NCBI GenBank assembly: GCA_035518815.1
Contig: DATIXG010000114.1
Location: 1-64,000, forward strand
Reading direction: 5' to 3'
Origin: AG25 sp035518815
Lineage (GTDB): Bacteria; Gemmatimonadota; Gemmatimonadetes; Gemmatimonadales; GWC2-71-9
DNA: 64,000 nt
Position numbers and translations under genes: made by a program. The notes below the pieces were generated by a model. It ran no database searches. It had not been told where the DNA came from and saw nothing but the letters and a program-made list of their open reading frames with translations. Positions 50,797 through 59,371 of the stretch are shown here, one piece after another (the stretch's first letter is position 1; every line of letters starts with the position of its first letter).

Positions 50797-51533
50797 GGTT
50801 GGATCCGCACGACGAACGTGATGGGCGAGCCCGCCACCGTGGTCCCAACGGCGCGGCGCGCCGTCGCCGTCACGCGTACCGAGTCGGGGAGCGTGCCGCC
50901 GCCCAGGTAGCGGACCCGCATCGCCGCGGTGCCGGCCGCGTCAGTCAAGAGCGTGTCGACCGCGACCACAGCATGCGAGACGATGTCCGGCACGATGGTG
51001 ACAGTGGCTCCCACGGGCGCCGCGGTGATGGTGAAGACCACCGGGCGGTTGACCAGCGGTACGGTGGGAGGCGTCGCGCCGGTGACCGTGTCTGCCAGAA
51101 TCACCTGGAGCGGCGCGGAGACGGAGTCGTTGGTGGACACCGTGATGGTGTCGCGGAGCGCGCCCGCGGCGTACAGCGTGTCCGCCGCGCGGTTGATGGT
51201 GATCGTGAGGCTCCCGCTCCGCAACGTCCCCGTGCGAGCGAGGATCTGGGTCGACCCGGGTCGCCTGCCGAGGAACTTGCCCGTCATGCTGTCCAGCACG
51301 GCGAGCAGGGTGGTATCGAGGCTCGACCAGATGACGGGTTCCACCACGGTGTCACCGGCCGCGGTCAACGTCGTGGCGCGCGCGCGCAGCGTGTCCTGCT
51401 GCTCGACCGTGTTGGGGACGGTGACGACGATCGCGATGGGTTGATTCAAATCGATATCGAGTGTCCCGCACGCTGCCTCCACGCCCGCCGCGACGATCAG
51501 GAGACCCGCGCTCGCCCGGAGCCAACGGGTCAG
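50793..51533 (-). CDS. Secreted Ig-like protein with a probable CTG start
   Basis: 246 residues if read from the CTG at 51531-51533. The sequence LTRWLRASAGLLIVAAGVEA ending AACG is a convincing signal peptide (perhaps lipidated at the cysteine). It has no ATG, GTG or TTG upstream of a GTG at 51482 that would cut the signal off. CTG overlaps the TPR stop as CTGA, like the other junctions here. The mature part has two Ig-like/Big modules: LRARATTLTAAGDTVVEP and ILARTGTLRSGSLTITI in the first, VPLVNRPVVFTITAAP and DAAGTAAMRVRY in the second. Probably surface-exposed; ligand unknown. Confidence 0.65.
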   Translation of the reverse strand: MTRWLRASAGLLIVAAGVEAACGTLDIDLNQPIAIVVTVPNTVEQQDTLRARATTLTAAGDTVVEPVIWSSLDTTLLAVLDSMTGKFLGRRPGSTQILARTGTLRSGSLTITINRAADTLYAAGALRDTITVSTNDSVSAPLQVILADTVTGATPPTVPLVNRPVVFTITAAPVGATVTIVPDIVSHAVVAVDTLLTDAAGTAAMRVRYLGGGTLPDSVRVTATARRAVGTTVAGSPITFVVRIQP

Positions 51534-51988
51534 GGCCCCTCCGCCGACAGGGCTTGCGGGGGGGGCGTGGCCCCCAGATCGCGCAGCGCCTGCGTGGCAT
51601 GCTCGATCCAGCGTTGGGCGTCGGGCCCCTTGGGGGGGTGGGCGAGAAAGGCCTTGAGGTGTTGCTCGGAGCCGTCCGGGTCGCCGCGCTTGAGCAGCAG
51701 GAACGCGAGCCCGTAGTGGGCGCCGGCCAGGGTCTGGTCCAGCTCGAGCGCCCGGCGATAGTGCCGGATCGCCTCGTCGATGCGCCGCGTTTTGGTGAAC
51801 GCGATCGCCATGTTCTGGAGAATGCGGGCGTCGGCGGGGTGGTCGCGCAGCGCCAAGCGGTACGAAGTCAGGGCCGCTTCGTAGTCACCCTGACGTTCGA
51901 GCGCGAGCGCCTCGTTGAGATAATCGAGGCGCTGGGGTTTCACCTCGTCGCCCGTGGAACGACCGAGCAGTCGGCGCCAAAAACCCAT
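51530..51988 (-). CDS. Tetratricopeptide-repeat protein
   Basis: 152 residues with about three TPR units (LNEALALERQGDYEAALTSY, AIAFTKTRRIDEAIRHYRRA and AGAHYGLAFLLLKRGDPDGS). The short N-terminus MGFWRRLLGR is basic and could sit on the membrane. It is a protein-interaction scaffold; partner unknown. It begins the TPR - Ig-like - acyl-CoA ligase set. Confidence 0.75.
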   Translation of the reverse strand: MGFWRRLLGRSTGDEVKPQRLDYLNEALALERQGDYEAALTSYRLALRDHPADARILQNMAIAFTKTRRIDEAIRHYRRALELDQTLAGAHYGLAFLLLKRGDPDGSEQHLKAFLAHPPKGPDAQRWIEHATQALRDLGATPPPQALSAEGP

Positions 51989-52041
51989 GTGCCGGAAAAT
52001 AGCTTGCGGCCGCGTCGTTTTGCAATGTAGCTTCCGCCGTC

Positions 52042-52602
52042 ATGCCCTCCTTCCCCGTGCCGCCCGTTCCGCCCGCGCGCCGTCCCGGCCGCATCGGCCC
52101 CCAGGCGCCGCACGGCGTCCTGCAAGTGGATTGGACGCTGTTCGGCGAGCTGTGCCGGGTCCTCGCACTCCGGATCTTCCGCGACTACGACCCCGAGCTC
52201 GTGATCGGGATCGCGAAGGCGGGCGTGATTCCCGGCGCGGTGGTCGCGAGCATCCTGCAGCGCGACTTCGCGTCGATCGCGATCACGCGCACGGCCAGCG
52301 GCGCGAGCCCCACCGTGATCGCGGGCCCCCCGCGCATGGTGACCGGCAAGCGCGTGCTGATCGTGGACGAGACCTGCGAGTCGGGCGACACCATGAAGCT
52401 CGCGCTCGCGGCCGTCCGCGAGCTGCAGCCCGCCGCGGTGAAGACCGCGGTGTCGTTCCGGACGGGCAGCTACAAGCCCGACTTCTTCGCGCTCGAAACG
52501 AGCAACTTCATCATCCTGCCGTGGGACCGCGAGATCATCGTCGGCGGCGAAATCGTGATGCGCCCCGACTACGCGGAGAAGCTGAAAGAATTCGGGGAGT
52601 GA
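52042..52602 (+). CDS. Phosphoribosyltransferase-family protein
   Basis: 186 residues. The PRPP-binding loop is VLIVDETCESGDTMKLAL, a variant of the type I loop (usually D-D/E-x-x-x-T-G-x-T), and ELVIGIAKAGVIPG is the preceding strand-loop. The proline-rich N-terminus (SFPVPPVPPARRPGR) is low complexity. It may be a purine salvage enzyme such as xanthine or hypoxanthine phosphoribosyltransferase. The TGA overlaps the TldD GTG. Confidence 0.75.
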   Translation: MPSFPVPPVPPARRPGRIGPQAPHGVLQVDWTLFGELCRVLALRIFRDYDPELVIGIAKAGVIPGAVVASILQRDFASIAITRTASGASPTVIAGPPRMVTGKRVLIVDETCESGDTMKLALAAVRELQPAAVKTAVSFRTGSYKPDFFALETSNFIILPWDREIIVGGEIVMRPDYAEKLKEFGE

Positions 52603-53984
52603 AGGACCGCCTCGCCGACGCGCTTCGCGCGTCGCGCGCCGACTATACCGAAATCCGCCTCGAACGCTCCTGGACCTCGACTGTCGCCTTCCGCGGGCGC
52701 CGGCTCGAGACCGCGGTGGCGAGCGAGGACCAGGGCGGCTGCGTGCGGGCCCTGCACCATGGGTGCGGCTGGGGCGTGGCGGCGTTCACGTCGCTCGACC
52801 AGCTCCCCGCCATGGTGGCCCGCGCCGGCGAGCTGTCCCGCGCCGTGCGGCTCGACCAACCCATCCGCCTCGCCGAGGTCGCCCCCCGGCAGGCGGACGC
52901 CGCGCTCGACCTCGATGGGGACGTGCGCGGCGTGCCGCTCTCGGAAAAGAAGCGGCTGATCGAGGCGTACAACGGCGCGATGCTCGCCGTGGACGGGCGC
53001 GTCGTGGACACGGTTGCGAGCTACCACGACGACGTGACGGAATACTGGTACGTCAACTCCGACGGCACGGCCCTCTACGAGCTCCGGCCCGAAGTCACCT
53101 TGTCCGGCACCGCCATCGCGCGGCGCGACGGCGTGATCGAAAAGGGGCTCGAGTCCATCGGGCTGCGCCGCGGGTGGAAGAGCGTGCAGCAGGCGGGCGA
53201 CGGCTTCCGCACGGCGGCCGAGCGCGCGGCGGCGCTGCTCGACGCGCCGGGCGTGGCGGGCGGCACCTATCCCGTGATCCTCGATCCCGAGCTCGCGGGC
53301 GTGTTCATCCACGAGGCGTTCGGTCACCTGTCGGAAGCGGACTTCGTCTACGAGAATCCCCAGGCGCGCGAGATGATGACGCTCGGCCGCCGCTTCGGAA
53401 AGCCGGTTCTGAACGTGGGCGACAACGGCGCCGCCCCCGGGTTGCGCGGGACGCTGCCCTTCGACGACGAAGGGACGCCCACCCAAGACACGGCCCTGAT
53501 TCGCGAAGGCGTGCTCGTCGGCCGCCTGCACTCGCGCGAGACCGCCGCCGCGATGGGCGAACGAGCGACGGGGAACGCGCGCGCGATCTCGTTCCGCCAC
53601 CCACCCATCGTCCGGATGACCAACACCTACATCGCGAACGGCCGCGGCACGTTCGAGGATCTGATCAAGGACGTGAAGCTCGGCGTGTACGCGTGCAGCG
53701 CATTCGGTGGACAGACGGTGCTCGAGAACTTTTCGTTCACGGCGGCCTATGGGCACATGATCCGGGACGGCCAGGTCGCCGAGATGGTGAAGGATGTCGT
53801 GATCGCCGGCAACCTGTTTCAGACGCTCGATCGGATCGATCACATCGCCGGCGACTTCCGCTGGAACGAGATGGGCGGCGGGTGCGGCAAGGGCGGCCAG
53901 TTCCCCCTGCCGGTCACCGAAGGGGCGCCGCACGTGCGGATCGAGCAGGCCCTCGTGGGGGGCGACGTCCCCGGGCCTTCGTGA
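52599..53984 (+). CDS. tldD: TldD-type metalloprotease subunit
   Basis: 461 residues from the GTG at 52599, overlapping the phosphoribosyltransferase gene (GTGA). The zinc site HEAFGH (238-243) with GGGCGKGGQFPLPV near the C-terminus identifies TldD. TldD and TldE form a heterodimeric protease that trims unfolded peptides such as microcin precursors. Its TGA overlaps the TldE start. Confidence 0.9.
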   Translation: MKDRLADALRASRADYTEIRLERSWTSTVAFRGRRLETAVASEDQGGCVRALHHGCGWGVAAFTSLDQLPAMVARAGELSRAVRLDQPIRLAEVAPRQADAALDLDGDVRGVPLSEKKRLIEAYNGAMLAVDGRVVDTVASYHDDVTEYWYVNSDGTALYELRPEVTLSGTAIARRDGVIEKGLESIGLRRGWKSVQQAGDGFRTAAERAAALLDAPGVAGGTYPVILDPELAGVFIHEAFGHLSEADFVYENPQAREMMTLGRRFGKPVLNVGDNGAAPGLRGTLPFDDEGTPTQDTALIREGVLVGRLHSRETAAAMGERATGNARAISFRHPPIVRMTNTYIANGRGTFEDLIKDVKLGVYACSAFGGQTVLENFSFTAAYGHMIRDGQVAEMVKDVVIAGNLFQTLDRIDHIAGDFRWNEMGGGCGKGGQFPLPVTEGAPHVRIEQALVGGDVPGPS

Positions 53985-55300
53985 TCGAACAGCTGCTGGC
54001 GGAAATCCGCCGCTCCGGCAAGGTGGCGGCGGCCGATTGCCTGTGGCGTCAGGCCGAGCGCACGTCCGTGACCTTCGAGTCGGGCCGCCTCAAGGCCGCG
54101 GGAGTTGGTCAAGAAGCGGGGGTCAACCTCCGGGTCCTGGCCGGCGGGCGCATAGGGGTGGCGGGGACGACAGGAGCCGGGGCGGACGGCTTGGTGGCGC
54201 GCGCCCTCGCCGCCGCCGAGTTGGGCGAGCCCCTCGAGCTATCGTTTCCTTCCCGCACCGCACTTCCCCGGATCCCCACCTTCTTCGATCGCGCCGCCAA
54301 CGCTTCCCTCGACGCCCTGATTGCGATGGGGAAGGAGCTCGTGGAGCGGCTGGCCCGGGACGGTTGCCAGGTGAACGTGACCGTCGAGCGGGAGGTGGGA
54401 GAGACGCGCGTCGCGAACACGGCGGGCACGGACGCCGCCTACCGTTACAGCGGGGTGGCCGTCAGCGCCGAGGTATGGCGCATCGCCGGCAACGACGTGC
54501 TCGCCATCAGCGACGCGTTCGACGGGGCGGACCTTCCGGATGCGAACCAGCTGGCCGCGGTCAGCGACTCGATCGGGTCCCGCCTCGAAGCGGCGCTCAC
54601 GATCGTCGAGCCGCCGGAAGGCTCGCTGCCCGTGGTGTTCACTCCGGCGGGCCTCTCGGCCGTGTTGCTCCCGATCACGCAGGCGCTGTCGGGCAAAACG
54701 GTGGTGCAGGGCATCTCGCCACTCGCGGGCAAGATCGGCACCGAGGTTTTCGATCGGGCGTTCTCGCTCACCGACGATCCGTTGCGCCCCGGCCGCCCCA
54801 GCTCGCGTCCGGTGGACGACGAGGGCGTCCCGTCGCAAGTGACTCCGCTCGTGGAGCGCGGCGTCGTGCGGCACTTCATCTACGATCTCGAGACCGCCGC
54901 CCGAGCACACACCGCCAGCACGGGGCACGGGACGCGAGGGATTTTTTCGAAGCCGGGAGTGGCGTATACGAATCTCATTGTTGGGGAAGAGGGAAGGGAG
55001 AAGGGGGAAGGGTCGCTCGGTGGCGGGTTGCTCGCCGACATCAAGGACGGCTTGCTGGTGGACGACCTGATTGGGGTCGGGCAGGGGAACGTGATCGGAG
55101 GTGCGTTTAGTCATCCTGTGGCGCTCGCGTACCGCGTCGTGAACGGCGAGGTCACGGGGCGGGCGAAGGATGCGGCGGTGGCCGGCAACAGCTACGAACT
55201 ATTGAAGCGGATTGGGGGCTTTGGGGCGGATCGACGCTGGTATGGCGGACGGTCGAGCCCGTCAGTGCTGCTGGAGGGGGTGAGCGTAGCGCGCAGGTGA
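53981..55300 (+). CDS. pmbA: TldE/PmbA-type metalloprotease subunit
   Basis: 439 residues from the GTG at 53981 (GTGA overlap). It follows the PmbA fold (VEREVGETRVANTAGTDAAY, LSGKTVVQGISPLAGKIGTE, SLTDDPLRPGRPSS) and lacks the HExxxH of TldD, as expected for the inactive partner. A solo 32-bp heptamer repeat (54984-55015) inserts about GEEGREKGEGS at residues 335-345. The gene ends just before element 2. Confidence 0.88.
   Translation: MIEQLLAEIRRSGKVAAADCLWRQAERTSVTFESGRLKAAGVGQEAGVNLRVLAGGRIGVAGTTGAGADGLVARALAAAELGEPLELSFPSRTALPRIPTFFDRAANASLDALIAMGKELVERLARDGCQVNVTVEREVGETRVANTAGTDAAYRYSGVAVSAEVWRIAGNDVLAISDAFDGADLPDANQLAAVSDSIGSRLEAALTIVEPPEGSLPVVFTPAGLSAVLLPITQALSGKTVVQGISPLAGKIGTEVFDRAFSLTDDPLRPGRPSSRPVDDEGVPSQVTPLVERGVVRHFIYDLETAARAHTASTGHGTRGIFSKPGVAYTNLIVGEEGREKGEGSLGGGLLADIKDGLLVDDLIGVGQGNVIGGAFSHPVALAYRVVNGEVTGRAKDAAVAGNSYELLKRIGGFGADRRWYGGRSSPSVLLEGVSVARR
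54984..55015. repeat. Solo 32-bp heptamer repeat (copy H) inside tldE
   Basis: GGGAAGA, GGGAAGG, GAGAAGG, GGGAAGG, GTCG: four heptamers plus GTCG, the same length and register as the element 1 ITR. It is in frame, giving a Gly/Glu/Lys insertion. No inverted partner is nearby. Confidence 0.7.
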
Positions 55301-55302
55301 GG

Positions 55303-55932
55303 TAGATGCGGTGTCGGGCACAGGGGTGAACTGTGGTCTCGTACGCAGCGCGACGGCGGTGTCAGGTGTCCGGTTATTGCCGATGTGCTTTCAATGCCCG
55401 AGTGAGTCCCGAGAGCAACTTCCCGATTCGCGCCGCTCGCTCGAGTACCCGCGCGGCGGCATCCTTCTGGACATATCGCAACGTTGCCGCGATTTGGACC
55501 TGCGTTTCCAGCTCCATCAGGGACCCATTCGCGATGGACAGGTGACGCAGGTAGTCGCCCAGGTGATCTCGACCGTGTCCTTCGGCAATGTTCGACGGAA
55601 CTGAAACGGCAGCCCGCCTCAGTTGCTGAACCAATCCGTATTTCTCCTCACGCGGGAACCGCTCTGACAGGCGGTACATGTCGACGACGAGAGCCATCGC
55701 TTGCTGCCAAACGACGAGATCGCGATAACGGCGGACGGCCACTCGTGGAGTCGTTTCTCTTCTCATGGCGATTCCGGAATGCATTGCAGGGAACGGTAGC
55801 AACGAGCGAAAAGATGTAGAGGACCAACTCATGGCGATCCGGTCCCTTCTTACGCGCCACCGGACACCGCCTTCGCCTGCGCGGACACCCAGCCCCGCTT
55901 TCGCCTCACGGACACCCGACACCGCCTTCCTA
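55303..55932 (-). mobile_element. Putative mobile element 2: four-helix-bundle gene between inverted heptamer arrays
   Basis: The outer 11 bp GCGGTGTCGGG occur at 55308-55318 and, inverted, at 55915-55925. Both ends carry more GGTGTC-type heptamers (left inner GCGGTGT, CAGGTGT at 55356-55369; right, opposite strand, GCGGTGT, CGGGTGT, CCGTGAG). TAG (55303-55305) and CTA (55930-55932) flank them. The interior holds one four-helix-bundle gene. Like element 1 it sits between convergent genes at a TAG stop, but the heptamer sequence is unrelated (GGTGTC rather than GGGACG). No transposase is present. Confidence 0.6.
55374..55766 (-). CDS. Four-helix-bundle (S23/IVP-type) protein
   Basis: 130 residues from the ATG at 55764-55766 (MRRETTPRVAVRRYRDLVVW). 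The family pattern is complete: YRDLVVWQQAMALVVDMYRL, FPREEKYGLVQQLRRAAVSV then PSNIAEGHGR, and LSIANGSLMELETQVQIAA. It is closer to the family consensus than the copy in element 1. Related proteins are helical bundle oligomers of uncertain role. It is the only gene of element 2. Confidence 0.85.
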   Translation of the reverse strand: MRRETTPRVAVRRYRDLVVWQQAMALVVDMYRLSERFPREEKYGLVQQLRRAAVSVPSNIAEGHGRDHLGDYLRHLSIANGSLMELETQVQIAATLRYVQKDAAARVLERAARIGKLLSGLTRALKAHRQ

Positions 55933-56478
55933 CGCTCCTAGTGCCTCGACGTAGCTCCTACCCTGGGTGAGTTGCTCGTAGACCGTATTCAGCGTATCTG
56001 GTGAGGCGGACAGGAAGCGGCAGCGCCCATCGTTGCGACTGCGGCACTCCACTTCCAGCACCGACACCGGCGCCCCCGACAGCCGGCCGAGAAAATCCGC
56101 CAGCATCCCCGACGAGAAATAGCACATCGGCCCCTCAGCGGTCCCGGGCTCGGCTTCCACCCAGTCGGTCGAGTCGAGCGCTACCGCCGCGGGGCCGACC
56201 GGGGCGACGCTGAGCGAACCCCACCCGTGATCCTGGAAGAACCGGCTCAGCACCTCGCCCAGGCGCACTGCCTCGATGTCCTCCGGGCGCTGGATCCCCT
56301 GGGCGGGCAGCCAGGCGCAGAACGCCTGGTAGACGCCCTCGCCGGCGGCGTACCCGGTTTCCTGCAGGATGGTGATTGCGCCGTCGCCCGCGTCGCGGAG
56401 CAGGCTCAGGTGAAGCTGACGGAGTGCGGCGCGGCCGATGGTCAGCGCCTCGCCGGCCGCGCCGGGTGGGGGCGTCAT
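55930..56478 (-). CDS. V4R-domain protein
   Basis: 182 residues from the ATG at 56476-56478; a TTG at 56490 would add four residues. The C-terminal half is a 4-vinyl-reductase (V4R) domain: CYFSSGMLADFLGRLSGAPV then VLEVECRSRNDGRCRFLSAS, with the conserved cysteines. V4R domains bind small hydrophobic molecules or occur beside regulators. It is the last gene of a GAF - ligA - V4R run. Confidence 0.7.
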   Translation of the reverse strand: MTPPPGAAGEALTIGRAALRQLHLSLLRDAGDGAITILQETGYAAGEGVYQAFCAWLPAQGIQRPEDIEAVRLGEVLSRFFQDHGWGSLSVAPVGPAAVALDSTDWVEAEPGTAEGPMCYFSSGMLADFLGRLSGAPVSVLEVECRSRNDGRCRFLSASPDTLNTVYEQLTQGRSYVEALGA

Positions 56479-56491
56479 ATGGGACGCCAAC

Positions 56492-58513
56492 TTATGGTTT
56501 GCCCCGCACGCGGCGCAAGAGTTCAGCTTCGTCGATCTCGGGGACGCCGAGTGCCTTCGCGCGGTCGCGCTTCGAGCCGGGATCGGCGCCGACGACGACC
56601 GCCGTCGTCTTCTTCGACACGGTGTCGGTGACGCGACCGCCCGCCCCCTCGATCAGCGCCCCGGCCTTGGGACGTGACAGCGACGGCAGCGTGCCCGTGA
56701 TGACGTAGGTCTGGCCGGTGAGCGGACCCTCGCCGGCGGCCGCGACCGGTTCCTCCATGGTCAGCCCCGCCTTCTCCAGGCGGTCGACGAGCTTGCGGTT
56801 GCGCGGCTCCTTGAAGAACCCGGCGACAGCGCCCGCGATCGCGGGGCCGATGCCGTGAATCTCCCCCACCTCCTCGGGCTTCGCGACCCGCAGCCGATCC
56901 ATCTTTCCGAAATGGCGCGCCAGGATCCGCGCGCCTTCGGTGCCAACGTGGCGGATGCCGAGCGCGAAGAGCAGGGTCGAGAGCGGCCGCTGTTTCGAGG
57001 CGTCGATCGCGTCGAGCAGCTGCTGCGCCGACTTCTCGGCGAAGCCCTCGAGGGCGAGGAGGTGGAGCAGGCTGACCTTCTTGCGATCGTAGAGGTCTGC
57101 CACGTCGCTCGCGAGCTTGGCGCCCACCAGCGCGCGGACCCGCTCGTAGCCCAGGCCCCGGATGTCCATTGCCCCCCCCGACGCGAAATGCACGATGCCT
57201 TCGAGAATCCGCGCGGGGCACGAGACGTTGGGACAGTACAGCATCACTTCGTCTGCGGGGTGCTCCACCGCGGACAGGCACACGGGGCAGCGCTCGGGCG
57301 GCTTGTAGGGTCTCGCGCGCTTCACTCCCTTCGTGATGACCGGTCCGAGGATCTGCGGAATCACTTCCCCGGCGCGCGTCACTTCCACGGTGTCACCCTC
57401 GCGGATGTCCCGCGCCTTGATGAGGTCGAAATTGTGCAGGGTCGCGTTCGATACCGTGACGCCCCCGATCTCGACCGGAACGAGCCAGGCGTAGGGGTTC
57501 AGCGACCCGGTGCGCCCCACGTTGATCCTGATCTGCTTCAAGGTCGTGAGCTGCACTTCGGGCGCGAACTTGCGCGCGACGGCCCAGCGCGGCTCCCGCT
57601 CGCCCACGGTCCCGAGCTCGACGTGGAGCGGCAGCGCGTTGACCTTCAGCACGACGCCGTCCGCGCCGTAGTCGAGCGTGGGGAGCAGGGCCTCGAGTTT
57701 CGCGATGGCTTCGTGGGCGCTCGGCAGGTCGGGGGCCAGCGTGTGATTCGGCTCGACCGGAAAGCCCCATTTCTGGAGCAGGTCGAGCATTTCGTCCTGG
57801 GTGGCGGCGGGCAGTCGCTGGCCGGGCGTCTCGACCTGGAAACAGAAGAGACGCAGGCCGCGGCTGCGCGTGATCCGGGGATCGAGCTGGCGCAGCGATC
57901 CGGCGGCCGCGTTTCTGGGGTTCGCGAACGGCGGCTCGCCCGCCTGCTCGCGCTCCTGGTTCAGCGTCTCGAAGCGCGACTTCGGCAGGTACACCTCGCC
58001 CCGCACTTCCATCGTCTTCGTCCACCCCTTGTCGTGCAGTCGCAAGGGCACGTCCTGAATCGTGCGCAGGTTCGCGGTGACGTCCTCCCCCTCGATCCCA
58101 TTGCCGCGGGTCGCGCCCGTGACGAACAGGCCGTTTTCGTACGTGAGGCTCACCGCGGCGCCGTCGATCTTCACTTCCAGGGTGTAGCCCGAGCGCGTGG
58201 CGTCGGTCACGAGCCGCAGATTGCGCCGTTCCCACTCGGCCAGCTCCGCTTCATCGAACGCGTTGGCCAACGACAGCATGGGGACGAGATGGCGGTGCTT
58301 GCGGAACGCCTCGGCGGGGGGCGCGCCGAGCCGGTGCGTGGGGCTGTCAGGGGTGCGGAGGGTGGGATGCTGTGCTTCCAGGTCCTGCAGCTCGCGGAAC
58401 AGCCGGTCGTACTCGGCGTCCGACATCTCGGGACGGTCGAGCACATAGTAGGCTTGGATCGCCCGTTCGAGGATCCGCCGCAGCTCGGCGGCCCGCGCCG
58501 CCGCCGCCTTCAC
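56492..58513 (-). CDS. ligA: NAD-dependent DNA ligase
   Basis: 673 residues from the GTG at 58511-58513, overlapping the GAF gene (GTGA). The adenylated lysine is K115 in LEVKIDGAAVS; the order adenylation domain, OB fold, zinc finger (CPVC and CPNVSC), helix-hairpin-helix and BRCT domain (LTGQTYVITGTLPSLSRPKA) is complete. It seals nicks during replication using NAD+. The length is typical for LigA. Confidence 0.95.
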   Translation of the reverse strand: MKAAAARAAELRRILERAIQAYYVLDRPEMSDAEYDRLFRELQDLEAQHPTLRTPDSPTHRLGAPPAEAFRKHRHLVPMLSLANAFDEAELAEWERRNLRLVTDATRSGYTLEVKIDGAAVSLTYENGLFVTGATRGNGIEGEDVTANLRTIQDVPLRLHDKGWTKTMEVRGEVYLPKSRFETLNQEREQAGEPPFANPRNAAAGSLRQLDPRITRSRGLRLFCFQVETPGQRLPAATQDEMLDLLQKWGFPVEPNHTLAPDLPSAHEAIAKLEALLPTLDYGADGVVLKVNALPLHVELGTVGEREPRWAVARKFAPEVQLTTLKQIRINVGRTGSLNPYAWLVPVEIGGVTVSNATLHNFDLIKARDIREGDTVEVTRAGEVIPQILGPVITKGVKRARPYKPPERCPVCLSAVEHPADEVMLYCPNVSCPARILEGIVHFASGGAMDIRGLGYERVRALVGAKLASDVADLYDRKKVSLLHLLALEGFAEKSAQQLLDAIDASKQRPLSTLLFALGIRHVGTEGARILARHFGKMDRLRVAKPEEVGEIHGIGPAIAGAVAGFFKEPRNRKLVDRLEKAGLTMEEPVAAAGEGPLTGQTYVITGTLPSLSRPKAGALIEGAGGRVTDTVSKKTTAVVVGADPGSKRDRAKALGVPEIDEAELLRRVRGKP

Positions 58514-59295
58514 CGTCCCTTGGCTTCTTCCTGAATGACGGCCATCGCCACGCCGACCAGCCGGTCCAGCTCGTCCGCGCTGGCGCGGGGCAGGAGACCC
58601 TCCGCCCACCCTCCCTCGAGCCGGCCGAACGCCTCGAACAGACGGCGCAGGAAGGAGAGGAGCGCGACGCGCTCGAGCTCCATGCGACGCAGGGAGTCGC
58701 CCGTCTCGCGCGTGCGGTTCGCCAGCCGCTCGAACCGGTGCGCGTTGCGCAGCGCCTGGGCCGTGAGGGAGGCCACGACCTGCACGAAGCGCAGATCGTC
58801 GTCGGAGAACGTGGGGCCGTCGCGGAACGTGCGGAGGAAAATCGCGCCGATCGCCAACCCCCGCCACGTGATCGGCACCACCGTAATCGATTTGACGTTA
58901 CGGCTGATCAGCTCGCTCTTGACGTGCCGCAGGCTCGGATCGTTCGCCACGTCCGGAATGAACACCGTCTCGCCGCCCTGCATCGCGCGCTTCAGCTCGG
59001 GATAACGCTCGAGGTCCACGACGTAGTTGCGGATCGTCGGGTCTTCGTAGGAGGCGACGAGGCGGACCGACTTGCCGCCCCGCTCGGCGAGAAAGATCGA
59101 GCACCGGTCCAGGCCGAACGCCTCTCCCAGCTTCCGGGCGATCACCTGGAGGATGTCGATGAAATGCAGCGATGTCGACACCTCCTTGAGAATCTCGATC
59201 ACGGCGAGGAGGTGTTTGCGCTCGCGCTCGAGCTCGGCAACGCGGGCGGCGAGGCGTTCGGTCTCGACCTGCATCGATGCGGGCGAGAATGTCAT
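58510..59295 (-). CDS. GAF-domain protein
   Basis: 261 residues from the ATG at 59293-59295 (MTFSPASMQVETERLAARVA). A coiled-coil start (ERLAARVAELERERKHLLAV) leads into a GAF domain (about 45-185: LDRCSIFLAERGGKSVRLVA, ITVVPITWRGLAIGAIFLR). No histidine kinase, GGDEF or DNA-binding domain follows; the C-terminal 60 residues are helical. It may be a small-molecule sensor. Its stop overlaps ligA by GTGA. Confidence 0.75.
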   Translation of the reverse strand: MTFSPASMQVETERLAARVAELERERKHLLAVIEILKEVSTSLHFIDILQVIARKLGEAFGLDRCSIFLAERGGKSVRLVASYEDPTIRNYVVDLERYPELKRAMQGGETVFIPDVANDPSLRHVKSELISRNVKSITVVPITWRGLAIGAIFLRTFRDGPTFSDDDLRFVQVVASLTAQALRNAHRFERLANRTRETGDSLRRMELERVALLSFLRRLFEAFGRLEGGWAEGLLPRASADELDRLVGVAMAVIQEEAKGR

Positions 59296-59371
59296 GGCGA
59301 AGTTTGCGCTCGCGGCGGACAACCCGTCAAGCCGTTGCCGCACCCGGGGTTCGCGGGTAGCTTCGAGCCGA

